A stretch of DNA of 10,066 bases. Origin: Deltaproteobacteria bacterium (lineage in GTDB: Bacteria > Myxococcota > XYA12-FULL-58-9 > JAUUZB01). The position numbers and the translations under genes were made by a program. The notes under the pieces were generated by a model. That model was not told the origin of the DNA. It worked only from the letters and a program-made list of their open reading frames with translations, and ran no database searches. Position 1 is the stretch's first letter. Each line of letters opens with the position of its first letter. The stretch is from NCBI GenBank assembly GCA_030590185.1, contig JAUUZB010000061.1, forward strand, positions 1-10,066, in the 5' to 3' direction. Shown here piece after piece: positions 1 through 6,608 of this stretch.

Positions 1-1109
1 ATCATCGCCACCTGGTTCGTGATGCCGGCGTGCGCGGCTTGGGTCACCAATCGCTCCGCCTGGGCGAGGTCGTAGCGCTTGTCAAAAACGGCGTTCATGC
101 GCGGGCTGACTCCGTCCAGACCCCAGTAGAGGTATTCGCAGCCGGCGCGGGCGAACAGCCCCAGCAGCTCGGCGTCGGTGTTGTGGACTCTGCAAAAGGC
201 CCGCCACGGGATGCGGCGCCCATCCCGTACGAGCGCCCCGAACACCTCGCGGATGATTCGCGTGCCGTTGTTGATCGCGGTGTCGCAGAAACGCACGTGG
301 ACGTTTGGGTGCAAGGTCGTGAGCGCGGTTAGCTCGTCGATGACTTTGGCAGGGGTCTTGACGCGAAAGCGGGCCGTATTGCGTCCGGTGCAAAAGGTGC
401 AGCGGCTCGCGCAACCGAAGCTGGTCCGGTAGGGCACTACGAGCTGCTGCCGGCCAGGTCGCAGGGTATCCGCGCGGGTGTAGTCGGTGAGGCGTAAGTC
501 GGAAAAGTCGGGAAGCGGCTCGCTGTCGGCGGCCTCGTCATTGCGGCCGTTGTCGATGATCCTGCCGTTGACCCGCAGGCAGAGGCCCGGGAGTGACGGA
601 TCCAGGGCAACGCCGTGCTCGAGGTGCTTCGCCAGGTGATGAAGGGGGCGGTGGCCGATCCCCTTGACCCAATAGTCGATGCAGCTAGGCGGAGAGAGCC
701 GGCGGATGGTGATGTACGCGCCGCCGAGGGCGATCGCCACCTGCGGACAGATCCGATTGATCTCCTCGGCCAGGGCGAGCGCGAGGGGATAACTCAAGTG
801 GGAGAGGACCGACAACCCAACCAACCGCACATCTTCCAACCCAGGGAGCTGCGCGAGGCAGCGGCGCAAAAACTCCCGCAGCGCACCTCTCTTCTCTCCG
901 TGGGTTAGCCAGCGCTCGATGTCCCGCTCGCTGAGGGCATCGCCTCCGAGGCAGAGCCGCGGGTTGGCGAGGTCGACCTGGCGGACATCGAATCCGGACC
1001 GGCGCAGACCGGCTGTGAGCACGGAGGTGCCATAGGGCAGGATCGCGGCCTGCGACTCCCGGAGCTCGTCGCCCCGGCTCGGAGTGGGCGCATTGACCAG
1101 CAGGATCAC
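1..1109 (-). CDS. Radical SAM protein with N-terminal B12-binding-like domain (C-terminus off window)
   Basis: The frame is open from a GTG at 1109 to the left edge, giving 369 residues without a stop; the C-terminus lies outside. The radical SAM cluster motif CxxxCxxC is C233, C237 and C240 (SFGCASRCTFC). It is followed by segments typical of the family: VRFCDTAINNG and YLYWGLDGVSPRMNAVFDK. The first ~150 residues look like the Rossmann-type cobalamin-binding domain of B12-dependent radical SAM enzymes: ILLVNAPTP at the start, then VGLSVLSHLSYPLALALAEEI and ALGGAY near 98-131. The base-off DxHxxG motif is not visible, so B12 binding may be base-on or lost. The GTG overlaps the stop of the upstream acyltransferase gene (GTGA), with GGAG nine bases before it, so the two should be translationally coupled. 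Known relatives are methylases and other tailoring enzymes of lipids, polysaccharides and natural products; the substrate here is unknown. Confidence 0.88.
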   Translation of the reverse strand, partial: MILLVNAPTPSRGDELRESQAAILPYGTSVLTAGLRRSGFDVRQVDLANPRLCLGGDALSERDIERWLTHGEKRGALREFLRRCLAQLPGLEDVRLVGLSVLSHLSYPLALALAEEINRICPQVAIALGGAYITIRRLSPPSCIDYWVKGIGHRPLHHLAKHLEHGVALDPSLPGLCLRVNGRIIDNGRNDEAADSEPLPDFSDLRLTDYTRADTLRPGRQQLVVPYRTSFGCASRCTFCTGRNTARFRVKTPAKVIDELTALTTLHPNVHVRFCDTAINNGTRIIREVFGALVRDGRRIPWRAFCRVHNTDAELLGLFARAGCEYLYWGLDGVSPRMNAVFDKRYDLAQAERLVTQAAHAGITNQVAM

Positions 1110-2296
1110 TCTTTTTGTCTCCGCTTGGTCCGCACCGGGTCCACGATGAACCGCGTGCCGCGCACACCGATCACCTCATCCCCCCGAGGCGCTGGGTGCG
1201 CCGCCTCCTGGTCCGGTCGTGTGGTGAGGCGGTAGAGGCTGCCATCCCTGCCTTCCTGGATCAGGGGCACGGCGCGCAACAAGCCGCGCAGCGACGCGTT
1301 GAGCTCCGCGTATCCCAAGGCCATGAGCCGCGACGCCCATGGGTTGGCGCGCAGGCCGGCGCCCCACTTGCGTTTGTAGGCCAGCACCGAGTCAGCGAGG
1401 AAGGGGCGCTCCGGTCCGAGGTCGAGCTCGTCATAGCCGAGCTGGCCAGCACGATTGATCGCGGCCCGGTACAGGGCGTGACCGACACCGCGTTTGAGCA
1501 GGCTCTCGTCACCGTCTAGGTAACCCACGTCCAAGAAACGGTAACGGTCCTCGTGGCGGATGGCGGTGCCCGCACCGATCCAGGTGCCCTGATCTAGGAT
1601 CGCGAGGACCTCCCACCGGCCTGCGAAGCGCTCGTAGAAACGCAGGGTGCGCTCTGGCGCGCCCGGGCCGAAGCGGGTGCGTTGGTAAGGGCGGTAGTAC
1701 CCGTCGTAGAAGTGCCGCAGGCTCGCCCGGTCCTGGAGGATCTCGACGCGTAGTCCCTGCCGCTCGATCAGCGCCAGGTAACGCCGAATCGGCTCTGCCC
1801 GCCTGGCGATCAGATCGTGGGCCCGCGCTACCCGGATCACAACCTCGACCGATTGCGGCAACGCGGTGAAGCTGCCGCCGAGCAGCGGCCGGGCCAGGCG
1901 CGGCAGGTTGACGACGACGAGGTCGGCCATAGCCAGGGCACCCCGTGCCCGTTGGCTCACGGTCGCGAGGCTACAGCCCGGTTGCGGCGTGCGTGCCGGG
2001 GCACCGCGAAACCAACGGCGCGCTGCATCCTCGATCTCCCAGGGAAGGCCAAAGACCGTGAGCGTGACGTCGAGGTCGCCCGGTGTGACGGAAGGGCCGG
2101 CGAGCTGGGTGCAGGCGAGCCGGCCGCCCGTGCGCAGCTCCTCGATCTCTCGAAGCCGAGCGTAGGCGCCGCGCAATCCCGGGTAGAGCCGACGCCGCAG
2201 GCGCCAGGGCACGCGTCCCCAGGCACGTTGCAGGGTGGCGAGCGGGGCCGGTGAGGGATCGGCGGTGTGGGCACGTGCCGGGGTAGGGGGGCTCAC
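1106..2296 (-). CDS. GNAT/FemAB-like (BioF2-type) acyltransferase, copy 1
   Basis: The product is 396 residues from GTG 2296. This start overlaps the ATP-grasp stop codon (GTGA) and has GAGGA about nine bases upstream. A longer in-frame extension to 2467 is rejected because it reads antisense-like, low-complexity sequence out of frame inside the ATP-grasp gene. The N-terminal half is Arg-rich and not recognisable. The C-terminal half (about 190-315) looks like a GNAT/FemAB fold: YYRPYQRTRFG (200-210), strands VLAILDQGTWIGAGTAI and YRFLDVGYL, a KRGVGHALY helix start (268-276) resembling the acetyl-CoA-binding loop, then LDLG (291-294) and YKRKWG (307-312), close to the KRxWG-like end of FemAB/BioF2-type proteins. 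Members transfer acyl or aminoacyl groups to amines of sugars or peptides. The middle gene of a three-gene operon, it has a paralogue at 3511-4704. The family is fairly sure; the substrate is not. Confidence 0.8.
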   Translation of the reverse strand: MSPPTPARAHTADPSPAPLATLQRAWGRVPWRLRRRLYPGLRGAYARLREIEELRTGGRLACTQLAGPSVTPGDLDVTLTVFGLPWEIEDAARRWFRGAPARTPQPGCSLATVSQRARGALAMADLVVVNLPRLARPLLGGSFTALPQSVEVVIRVARAHDLIARRAEPIRRYLALIERQGLRVEILQDRASLRHFYDGYYRPYQRTRFGPGAPERTLRFYERFAGRWEVLAILDQGTWIGAGTAIRHEDRYRFLDVGYLDGDESLLKRGVGHALYRAAINRAGQLGYDELDLGPERPFLADSVLAYKRKWGAGLRANPWASRLMALGYAELNASLRGLLRAVPLIQEGRDGSLYRLTTRPDQEAAHPAPRGDEVIGVRGTRFIVDPVRTKRRQKE

Positions 2297-3321
2297 CGCT
2301 GGGCTTCCTCGATGAGGATGGTGAGCAGCGCGGTGGTATCCAGGCCGGCCAGACGCGCCGAGCTCGCCAGGGTGCCGCGGGCAAAGAGGCCGGGCACGGC
2401 GTTGATCTCCAGCAGCACTGGCCGTCCACCGGTCCACACGAAATCGATCCTCGCCACCCCGCGACAATCGACGGCATCGAACAGCGCCTCGGCGGCGCCT
2501 TGCACCTGCCGGGTGGCCTCGGGCGAGATCTCGGCCGGCTCCTGATACGCACCCTGGCCGCCGCCGGTCTTCTCAGCGGTGGTGAGCACGCCCGGCGCAA
2601 AGCCGATCACCCCCAGGGCCCGGGGCGGATCACCGCCGACCACGCCGACCGTCACCTCCTGGCCGACCAGCTGCTCCTCGATCAGCGCCCAGGGATCGAA
2701 ATCGAGCACCGCCGCGACCGCGGCGCGCAACTCTGTCTCATCGCGCGCCACATGAACGCCGATGCTGCTGGTCCCGGAACGCGGCTTGACGATCACCGGA
2801 AAGTCCGTGCCCTCGGGCAATCTTGCTTCCCCGGGGACGGCAGCCAGTCTCCAGGCGGCGGTGGCCACCCCGACCGAGCTCGCCAGCCGTTTGGTGAGGG
2901 CCTTGTCGGCACAGAGCCTGGCGGTGACGGCGCTCGAGCCGGTGTGGGGCACGCCGATCAACTCCAACAGGAGCTGCGGCAGGCCCTCCTGTTCGATGTC
3001 GAAGGACCCGGGCAGCAGCACCAGGTCGATTCGTTGATGCGCCAGGTCATCGGCGAGCTCGGAGATGACCCGGGGATCGGTGCGGAAGCGCAGCAGGTGG
3101 GCCTCGCTGCCCAGGGCGCGCACCGACCCGGCCAGCAACTTGGCGCGGGAGAAGGCGATGCTGCCCTCCGGGGTATTGATCGGCACGAGCACTCCGATCG
3201 CCCGGGGAAGCCGCCCCTCTCGCTGTGCCGCCGCGTCCGGCCGGTAGAAGAGCCGGTCGGAGGCGAGCAGACCTCGATAGAGCAGCTCGCGTGCCTTGTA
3301 ATAGAGCTCCCGGCCGACCAC
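2293..3321 (-). CDS. D-alanine-D-alanine-ligase-like ATP-grasp enzyme
   Basis: The product is 342 residues. It forms an amide or peptide bond through an ATP-driven acyl-phosphate. Seen: GVPHTGSSAVTARLCADKALTK (123-144), the Ddl central signature with K140; FPVIVKP (174-180) with ATP-binding K179 and a GTSSIGV loop; EE at 215-216 and GQEVTVGVVG (220-229); RIDF (291-294) and LEINAVPG (304-311), giving Mg ligands D293, E305 and N307. All core catalytic residues appear intact. It has an N-terminal extension of about 40 residues (YYKARELLYRGLL), and the Ddl first-subsite segment is divergent (VPINTPEGSIAFS), so D-Ala may not be the first substrate. The GTG start has AGGAG seven bases upstream. First gene of the minus-strand operon, its stop overlaps the next gene's GTG. 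A housekeeping Ddl is possible but unlikely given the neighbours and the absence of mur or fts genes. Confidence 0.9.
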   Translation of the reverse strand: MVGRELYYKARELLYRGLLASDRLFYRPDAAAQREGRLPRAIGVLVPINTPEGSIAFSRAKLLAGSVRALGSEAHLLRFRTDPRVISELADDLAHQRIDLVLLPGSFDIEQEGLPQLLLELIGVPHTGSSAVTARLCADKALTKRLASSVGVATAAWRLAAVPGEARLPEGTDFPVIVKPRSGTSSIGVHVARDETELRAAVAAVLDFDPWALIEEQLVGQEVTVGVVGGDPPRALGVIGFAPGVLTTAEKTGGGQGAYQEPAEISPEATRQVQGAAEALFDAVDCRGVARIDFVWTGGRPVLLEINAVPGLFARGTLASSARLAGLDTTALLTILIEEAQR

Positions 3322-3328
3322 GAATCAG

Positions 3329-3333
3329 CTCCT
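3329..3333 (-). promoter_or_regulatory. Shine-Dalgarno site of the ATP-grasp gene
   Basis: AGGAG on the minus strand lies seven bases before the GTG at 3321. It is the best ribosome-binding site in the window and fixes this GTG as the start of the three-gene operon. Confidence 0.75.
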
Positions 3334-3388
3334 GTGGTGTGCGGCGCCACCGGGCGATGATGGCGCGCCGTCGGTGTTGGCTTTCCGA

Positions 3389-3417
3389 CTATTACGGGGG
3401 TGGGGTTGACGGGTCAA
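3389..3417 (-). promoter_or_regulatory. Candidate sigma70-type promoter of the minus-strand operon
   Basis: On the minus strand TTGACC (3417-3412) is followed by a 17-base spacer and TAATAG (3394-3389). The -35 matches 5 of 6 consensus bases; the -10 matches 3 of 6 but is the only AT-rich hexamer nearby. Spacing and position fit: the predicted transcript would start near 3382 and leave a ~60-base leader before the GTG at 3321. This is a prediction by eye; the organism's sigma factor preferences are unknown. Confidence 0.35.
3406..3417. promoter_or_regulatory. Small inverted repeat TTGAC-GG-GTCAA, possible shared -35 or operator
   Basis: Five-base arms TTGAC and GTCAA surround two central bases in the divergent region between the ATP-grasp operon and the second acyltransferase gene. 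Each arm reads as a -35-like TTGAC on its own strand. On the plus strand TTGACG (3406-3411) sits 17 bases before TATCGA (3429-3434), a weak -10. The element could be back-to-back promoters or a regulator site. Five-base arms are short enough to arise by chance. Confidence 0.25.
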
Positions 3418-3510
3418 CAAAGGGCCTCTATCGAAGCGGTGACGCATCCGGTGTGCGACGCCGCCGGCCGGGTCGAGCCGGTGCCGGAGAGTAGAACGTA
3501 CCCGAACCTC

Positions 3511-4704
3511 ATGAACCGCGATCCCCATCCTATCGCCGGACCCCGGCGCCGGTCCGGCTGGGCCGACACGGCCCGCGGTCAGCTCCTCGCCCTGCAGCTG
3601 CGCTTGTTCAGTCACGGGTGGCAGCGTGCGCCCCGTTGGACGGCGCGCCTCGAGGAGACGATCTGGCGCGCCGCCCGCCGCCGCTCGCCACGCCGTTTGG
3701 CGGCCCTCCAGCTCGGCGAGTCGCGGTTGAGCGTTGAATGGGTCGGTCACGATATCGAGCATGGGCGCTGGCTGGGCCGAGGGCTCGCGGTCGAGTGCGC
3801 GGCCGTTCACGGGTCGGTGCGTGCCGATGCCCGGGGTGCCCGCGGCTTGCCCGTCAGTCCGGACCTGACCGTGGCGGAGGTGCCTACCTGGATTGCGCCT
3901 CACCTCGGCCGTCACGGCTGGTTGATCCTGCCCAAACAGGTCGCTCACCATCAGAGCTTCCTCGGTGCCGCCGGTCAGCCGAACGCCTACGAGCGCGACC
4001 TGTCGGAGCGGCTCGCTGCCGCTGATTTGTCGCTACGCTTCACGAGCGCGCGGCGCGACCTGGCGCGTTTCGACGCCGAGCTCTACCGGCCAACGGTCGA
4101 GCGTCACCACGGCCATGATGGACACCCGACCCCGTGGCCGGTGTTGCGGTTGCTCGTTGCCCGCGGTGGTCTGGTGCTGGTGGAGCGCGCGGGTTTGCCC
4201 GTGGCCGGGGCCGTGGCCGCGCCTAGTCCCCTCGATCCCGGTGAGCTGCGCATCTCGGTGCTCGGCGTGCGCGACGGCGACTACCAGAGGGTGGAGGAGC
4301 TCGCCCGGCTCGCCCCGATCGGCGCCTGGGTGGGGCGGGCTCGCCGCGAACGATTTGGCCTCTGCAACCACATGGGTTCGCTGCCCTTCGTTCATGATGG
4401 GTTGATGCGGCGCAAGCTGCGGTGGGGGACCAGCCTGGCTACCTTCCCCGAGCGGCGCACCGTCCTGGCGGTGCGGATCAATCGGGACGGCCCCGGGCTC
4501 GCTGCCCTGCTGGGGCAACGGCCTTGCATTTGTCTGTCGCGCGCCGGTCTAGTGGGGGTAGCCGGGGCAGCGCAGTCGCATCGGTCCGACGATGGGGAGC
4601 CCCTGCGCTGGCCCCCGGGCCTCGTCGCGACCCACGTCTTGCCGGTCGAGCCCTCGGACGCTCTCGCCCCGGCGCTGCAGGCCTTGGCCCGCGGCTTTTG
4701 GTAG
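3511..4704 (+). CDS. GNAT/FemAB-like (BioF2-type) acyltransferase, copy 2
   Basis: The product is 397 residues from ATG 3511. An in-frame GTG at 3400 would add 37 residues of unconvincing sequence; neither start has a good Shine-Dalgarno site, so the exact start is uncertain. It is a diverged paralogue of the acyltransferase at 1106-2296. LYRPTVERHHG (191-201) lines up with YYRPYQRTRFG there. PFVHDGLMRRKLRWG (292-306) lines up without a gap with PFLADSVLAYKRKWG, sharing P, F, D, K, W and G. Total length is nearly identical (397 and 396), and the order of segments is kept. The acetyl-CoA-like loop of copy 1 is not obvious here: the equivalent stretch reads ARLAPIGAWVGRARRERF. Copy 2 may therefore use a different donor or have lost acyl-CoA binding. 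It is transcribed away from the ATP-grasp operon and ends 21 bp from the converging epimerase gene. Confidence 0.75.
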   Translation: MNRDPHPIAGPRRRSGWADTARGQLLALQLRLFSHGWQRAPRWTARLEETIWRAARRRSPRRLAALQLGESRLSVEWVGHDIEHGRWLGRGLAVECAAVHGSVRADARGARGLPVSPDLTVAEVPTWIAPHLGRHGWLILPKQVAHHQSFLGAAGQPNAYERDLSERLAAADLSLRFTSARRDLARFDAELYRPTVERHHGHDGHPTPWPVLRLLVARGGLVLVERAGLPVAGAVAAPSPLDPGELRISVLGVRDGDYQRVEELARLAPIGAWVGRARRERFGLCNHMGSLPFVHDGLMRRKLRWGTSLATFPERRTVLAVRINRDGPGLAALLGQRPCICLSRAGLVGVAGAAQSHRSDDGEPLRWPPGLVATHVLPVEPSDALAPALQALARGFW

Positions 4705-4729
4705 GTTGCCCGACGGGCTCGGCGCCTAC
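4701..4729. terminator. Possible bidirectional hairpin between convergent genes
   Basis: Outer arms GTAGG (4701-4705) and CCTAC (4725-4729) enclose an inner GCCC-GAC-GGGC stem (4708-4718). The element covers both TAG stop codons of the converging genes. There is no U-tract, so this is at best a GC-rich, strand-symmetric pause or terminator. Part of the outer symmetry simply reflects two facing TAG stops. Confidence 0.3.
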
Positions 4730-5703
4730 AGCAGTCCCGCCGCCCGGTAGCCCTTTACGGTCTCGGTCACCGCCCGTTGCCACGGCACGGCCGGCTGGTA
4801 ACCGTTGGCGCGTAGGCGAGCGATGTTGAAGCCAAAGTCGACCGTCAAGGTACGCAGCCGCGCCCGGGACAGGGGCGGGGTGATCCCGAGCGGGGCAAAG
4901 GCGTGGTCGAGGGTCGTGGCGATCAGGCGGGCCGCGGGCATCGGCATCCTGGGCAACCAACCGGATCGCCCCAGGGCCCGGGCGATGGTCTGCGCGATCT
5001 CACCGAGGGTCGTCGGCGCCCCGTCGTCGGCGAGGAAAAGGCCGTGGAGTCGGCCGTCACCGATAGTGTCGAGGGCGGCGAGCAGGTTGTCGACGTGCAT
5101 GATGCTGAAGCGGTTGCGGCCGTCGCCGATCAGCACGAACATTCGGCGCGCCACCGCCCGGCACAGGGCGAGGAAGTTGTAGCGATCCCCTTGCCCGTAC
5201 AGGGTCGGTGGTCGGATCACGGCGAGCTCGAGACCCGGGATCTCGGCGAGGGCCTGCTCCGCTTCTAGTTTGGTGCGGCCATAGGCGGTGGTCGGCTCGC
5301 ACGGCGACGACTCGGTCACGGCGCCGGCCGCGTCGTAGAAGCCCATCGCCGCGATGCTGCTGACCAGTACGAAGTGCGCGCCGCGCTCGGCGGCCCACGT
5401 TCCGAGCGCCCGGCTGCCCTCGAGGTTGACCGCGCGGCAACGTTCGGCGTCGAGGGCGAGCCTGGGGTCGACCACCGAGGCGAGGTGGTAGACGCGATTG
5501 ATCGCACCGAGGCGTAGGATCTCCCCGAGGTCTGGCAACTCGGTCTTGACAACCCTCAGGTTCCGATGCGACAGACTCATCGCCCGCCCGCCGGGGCGGA
5601 CCGCGGCCACCACTGTGTGCCCTGCGGCGAGTAGGTGCTGACACAGGGGGCGGCCCACGAATCCGGCGGCACCGGTGACGAGGATGGTCGAAGAGGTGGA
5701 CAT
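4726..5703 (-). CDS. NAD-dependent epimerase/dehydratase (extended SDR)
   Basis: The product is 325 residues, the usual length for extended SDRs. ILVTGAAGFVG at the N-terminus is the GxxGxxG dinucleotide-binding motif (G11, G14, G17). VYHLAS (71-76), the catalytic SS pair (115-116), YGRTK (Y141, K145) and RPPTLYG (164-170) complete the active site. HVDNLLAAL (203-211) is typical of sugar-nucleotide or sterol-type members. Likely reactions are epimerisation, dehydration or reduction of a nucleotide sugar; 3-beta-hydroxysteroid-type dehydrogenases share these motifs, so the substrate is open. ATG 5703 is the last start that preserves the Rossmann strand. A long upstream extension in the same frame runs antisense to the glycosyltransferase gene and is not believed. 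Its start overlaps that of the divergent glycosyltransferase gene, so its promoter must lie inside that gene; TATACC at 5748-5743 with CTGTCG 18 bases upstream is a weak candidate. Confidence 0.9.
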   Translation of the reverse strand: MSTSSTILVTGAAGFVGRPLCQHLLAAGHTVVAAVRPGGRAMSLSHRNLRVVKTELPDLGEILRLGAINRVYHLASVVDPRLALDAERCRAVNLEGSRALGTWAAERGAHFVLVSSIAAMGFYDAAGAVTESSPCEPTTAYGRTKLEAEQALAEIPGLELAVIRPPTLYGQGDRYNFLALCRAVARRMFVLIGDGRNRFSIMHVDNLLAALDTIGDGRLHGLFLADDGAPTTLGEIAQTIARALGRSGWLPRMPMPAARLIATTLDHAFAPLGITPPLSRARLRTLTVDFGFNIARLRANGYQPAVPWQRAVTETVKGYRAAGLL

Positions 5704-6589
5704 CGCAGCTACTGAGCCCCTACGGGTGGCTGTTGGGGTGATGGTATACAACGAGGCTGCGAACCTCGACAGCCTGTTGAGCGCCCTCACCACGGCGCGG
5801 ACCCCGAGCGCCGTGCTCGAGCAGATCGTGGTGGTCTCCAGCGGCAGCACCGATGCCAGCAACGCCATCGCCGACGCCTGGCAGCAACGGGACTCGCGGG
5901 TCGTGTTGGTGGTCGAGTCCCGGCGTCGCGGTAAGGCCCACGCCATCAACATCTTCCTCAGTGAGCTGCCCGACGCCATCGACGTCTGCGTGCTGGTCAG
6001 CGGCGACGTCCTGCCTGCCCCCGGCGCCCTAGAGCGTTTGGTCGCGCCCTTCCTCGATCCCACCGTCGGCATGACCGGCGGCAGGCCGGTGCCCTCCAAC
6101 CCAGAGACCACCCTGATCGATCGGGTGGTGCGCTTCCAATGGGCGCTGCACCACAGGGTGTCGGAGTCGAAGCCGAAGCTCGGTGAGCTGATCGCCTTTC
6201 GCAAGACCTTTGCGCGGCTCGATTCGGCCACGGCGGTGGATGAGGCCTCCCTCGAGGCGATGTTCACCGCGGTCGGCTCGCGGCTCGTCTACATCGCCGA
6301 CGCGGTGGTCTACAACCACGGCCCGAGCACCCTGGCGCACTTCATCCTCCAACGCCGGCGGATTTGGGCGGGGCACCTCTGGCTGCACGAGCGCACCGGT
6401 TATGAGGTCTCGACCTATCGACTCCGGCGCCTCGCCCTCCCCGGGCTACGCGAGGCACGCGCCCGGGGGGTTGGATTCGGCACGGTGGCGGCCGCGGCGG
6501 GCCTCGAGGCGGTGGCTCGGCTCCTCGGCACCTGGGACCGGATGCGCCGGCACTCCCATACGGTCTTGACGATGGTGGACGGGACCTAG
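5684..6589 (+). CDS. Glycosyltransferase family 2 protein
   Basis: About 301 residues of GT-A fold: VAVGVMVYNEAANLDSLL (15-32) with the YNE motif, VSSGSTDAS with D57, RRGKAHAIN (81-89), VSGDVLPAPGAL (105-116) at the DxD position, VDEASLEAMF (185-194) as the probable catalytic acid region, and QRRRIWAGH (223-231) resembling QxxRW of processive GT2 enzymes. The DxD equivalent reads S106-G107-D108, so the first Asp is missing; this occurs in some GT2 branches. No clear transmembrane segment is seen, though 264-284 is mildly hydrophobic, so the enzyme is probably cytosolic or peripheral. It would transfer a sugar from a nucleotide sugar, plausibly one made by the adjacent SDR. The start is uncertain: ATG 5684 is used here; GTG at 5675, 5696 or 5726 are alternatives, and none has a good ribosome-binding site. 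All but 5726 overlap the divergent SDR gene. Confidence 0.88.
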   Translation: MVEEVDIAATEPLRVAVGVMVYNEAANLDSLLSALTTARTPSAVLEQIVVVSSGSTDASNAIADAWQQRDSRVVLVVESRRRGKAHAINIFLSELPDAIDVCVLVSGDVLPAPGALERLVAPFLDPTVGMTGGRPVPSNPETTLIDRVVRFQWALHHRVSESKPKLGELIAFRKTFARLDSATAVDEASLEAMFTAVGSRLVYIADAVVYNHGPSTLAHFILQRRRIWAGHLWLHERTGYEVSTYRLRRLALPGLREARARGVGFGTVAAAAGLEAVARLLGTWDRMRRHSHTVLTMVDGT

Positions 6590-6608
6590 CGGCCCCGGGC
6601 GCCTAGGT
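6584..6608. terminator. Inverted repeat spanning a 13-bp convergent junction
   Basis: ACCTAG (6584-6589) pairs perfectly with CTAGGT (6603-6608). The stem can continue by GC pairs with one bulged C, around a CCCGGG core. Both TAG stop codons are inside the arms. No U-tract follows, so it is a candidate bidirectional terminator or pause hairpin rather than a classic intrinsic terminator. Confidence 0.35.

Noticed and set aside
2297..2467. N-terminal extension of acyltransferase copy 1
   Set aside because: It lies inside the ATP-grasp coding region in another frame; the GTGA overlap with a Shine-Dalgarno site at 2296 is a better start.
2293..3321. Housekeeping ddl for peptidoglycan synthesis
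   Set aside because: The catalytic core fits, but the N-terminal extension, altered first-substrate segment and neighbours (acyltransferase, radical SAM; no mur or fts genes) favour a specialised ligase. It is not fully excluded, so no gene symbol is given.
2500..3360. 286-residue plus-strand open frame opposite the ATP-grasp gene
   Set aside because: It is an antisense shadow of a gene with intact catalytic motifs; its Gly/Arg/Gln-rich composition is typical of high-GC shadow frames.
5704..6267. Upstream extension of the SDR frame, making a 513-residue minus-strand protein
   Set aside because: The added sequence is antisense to the well-supported GT2 gene, has no family-like features and precedes a complete Rossmann N-terminus at ATG 5703.
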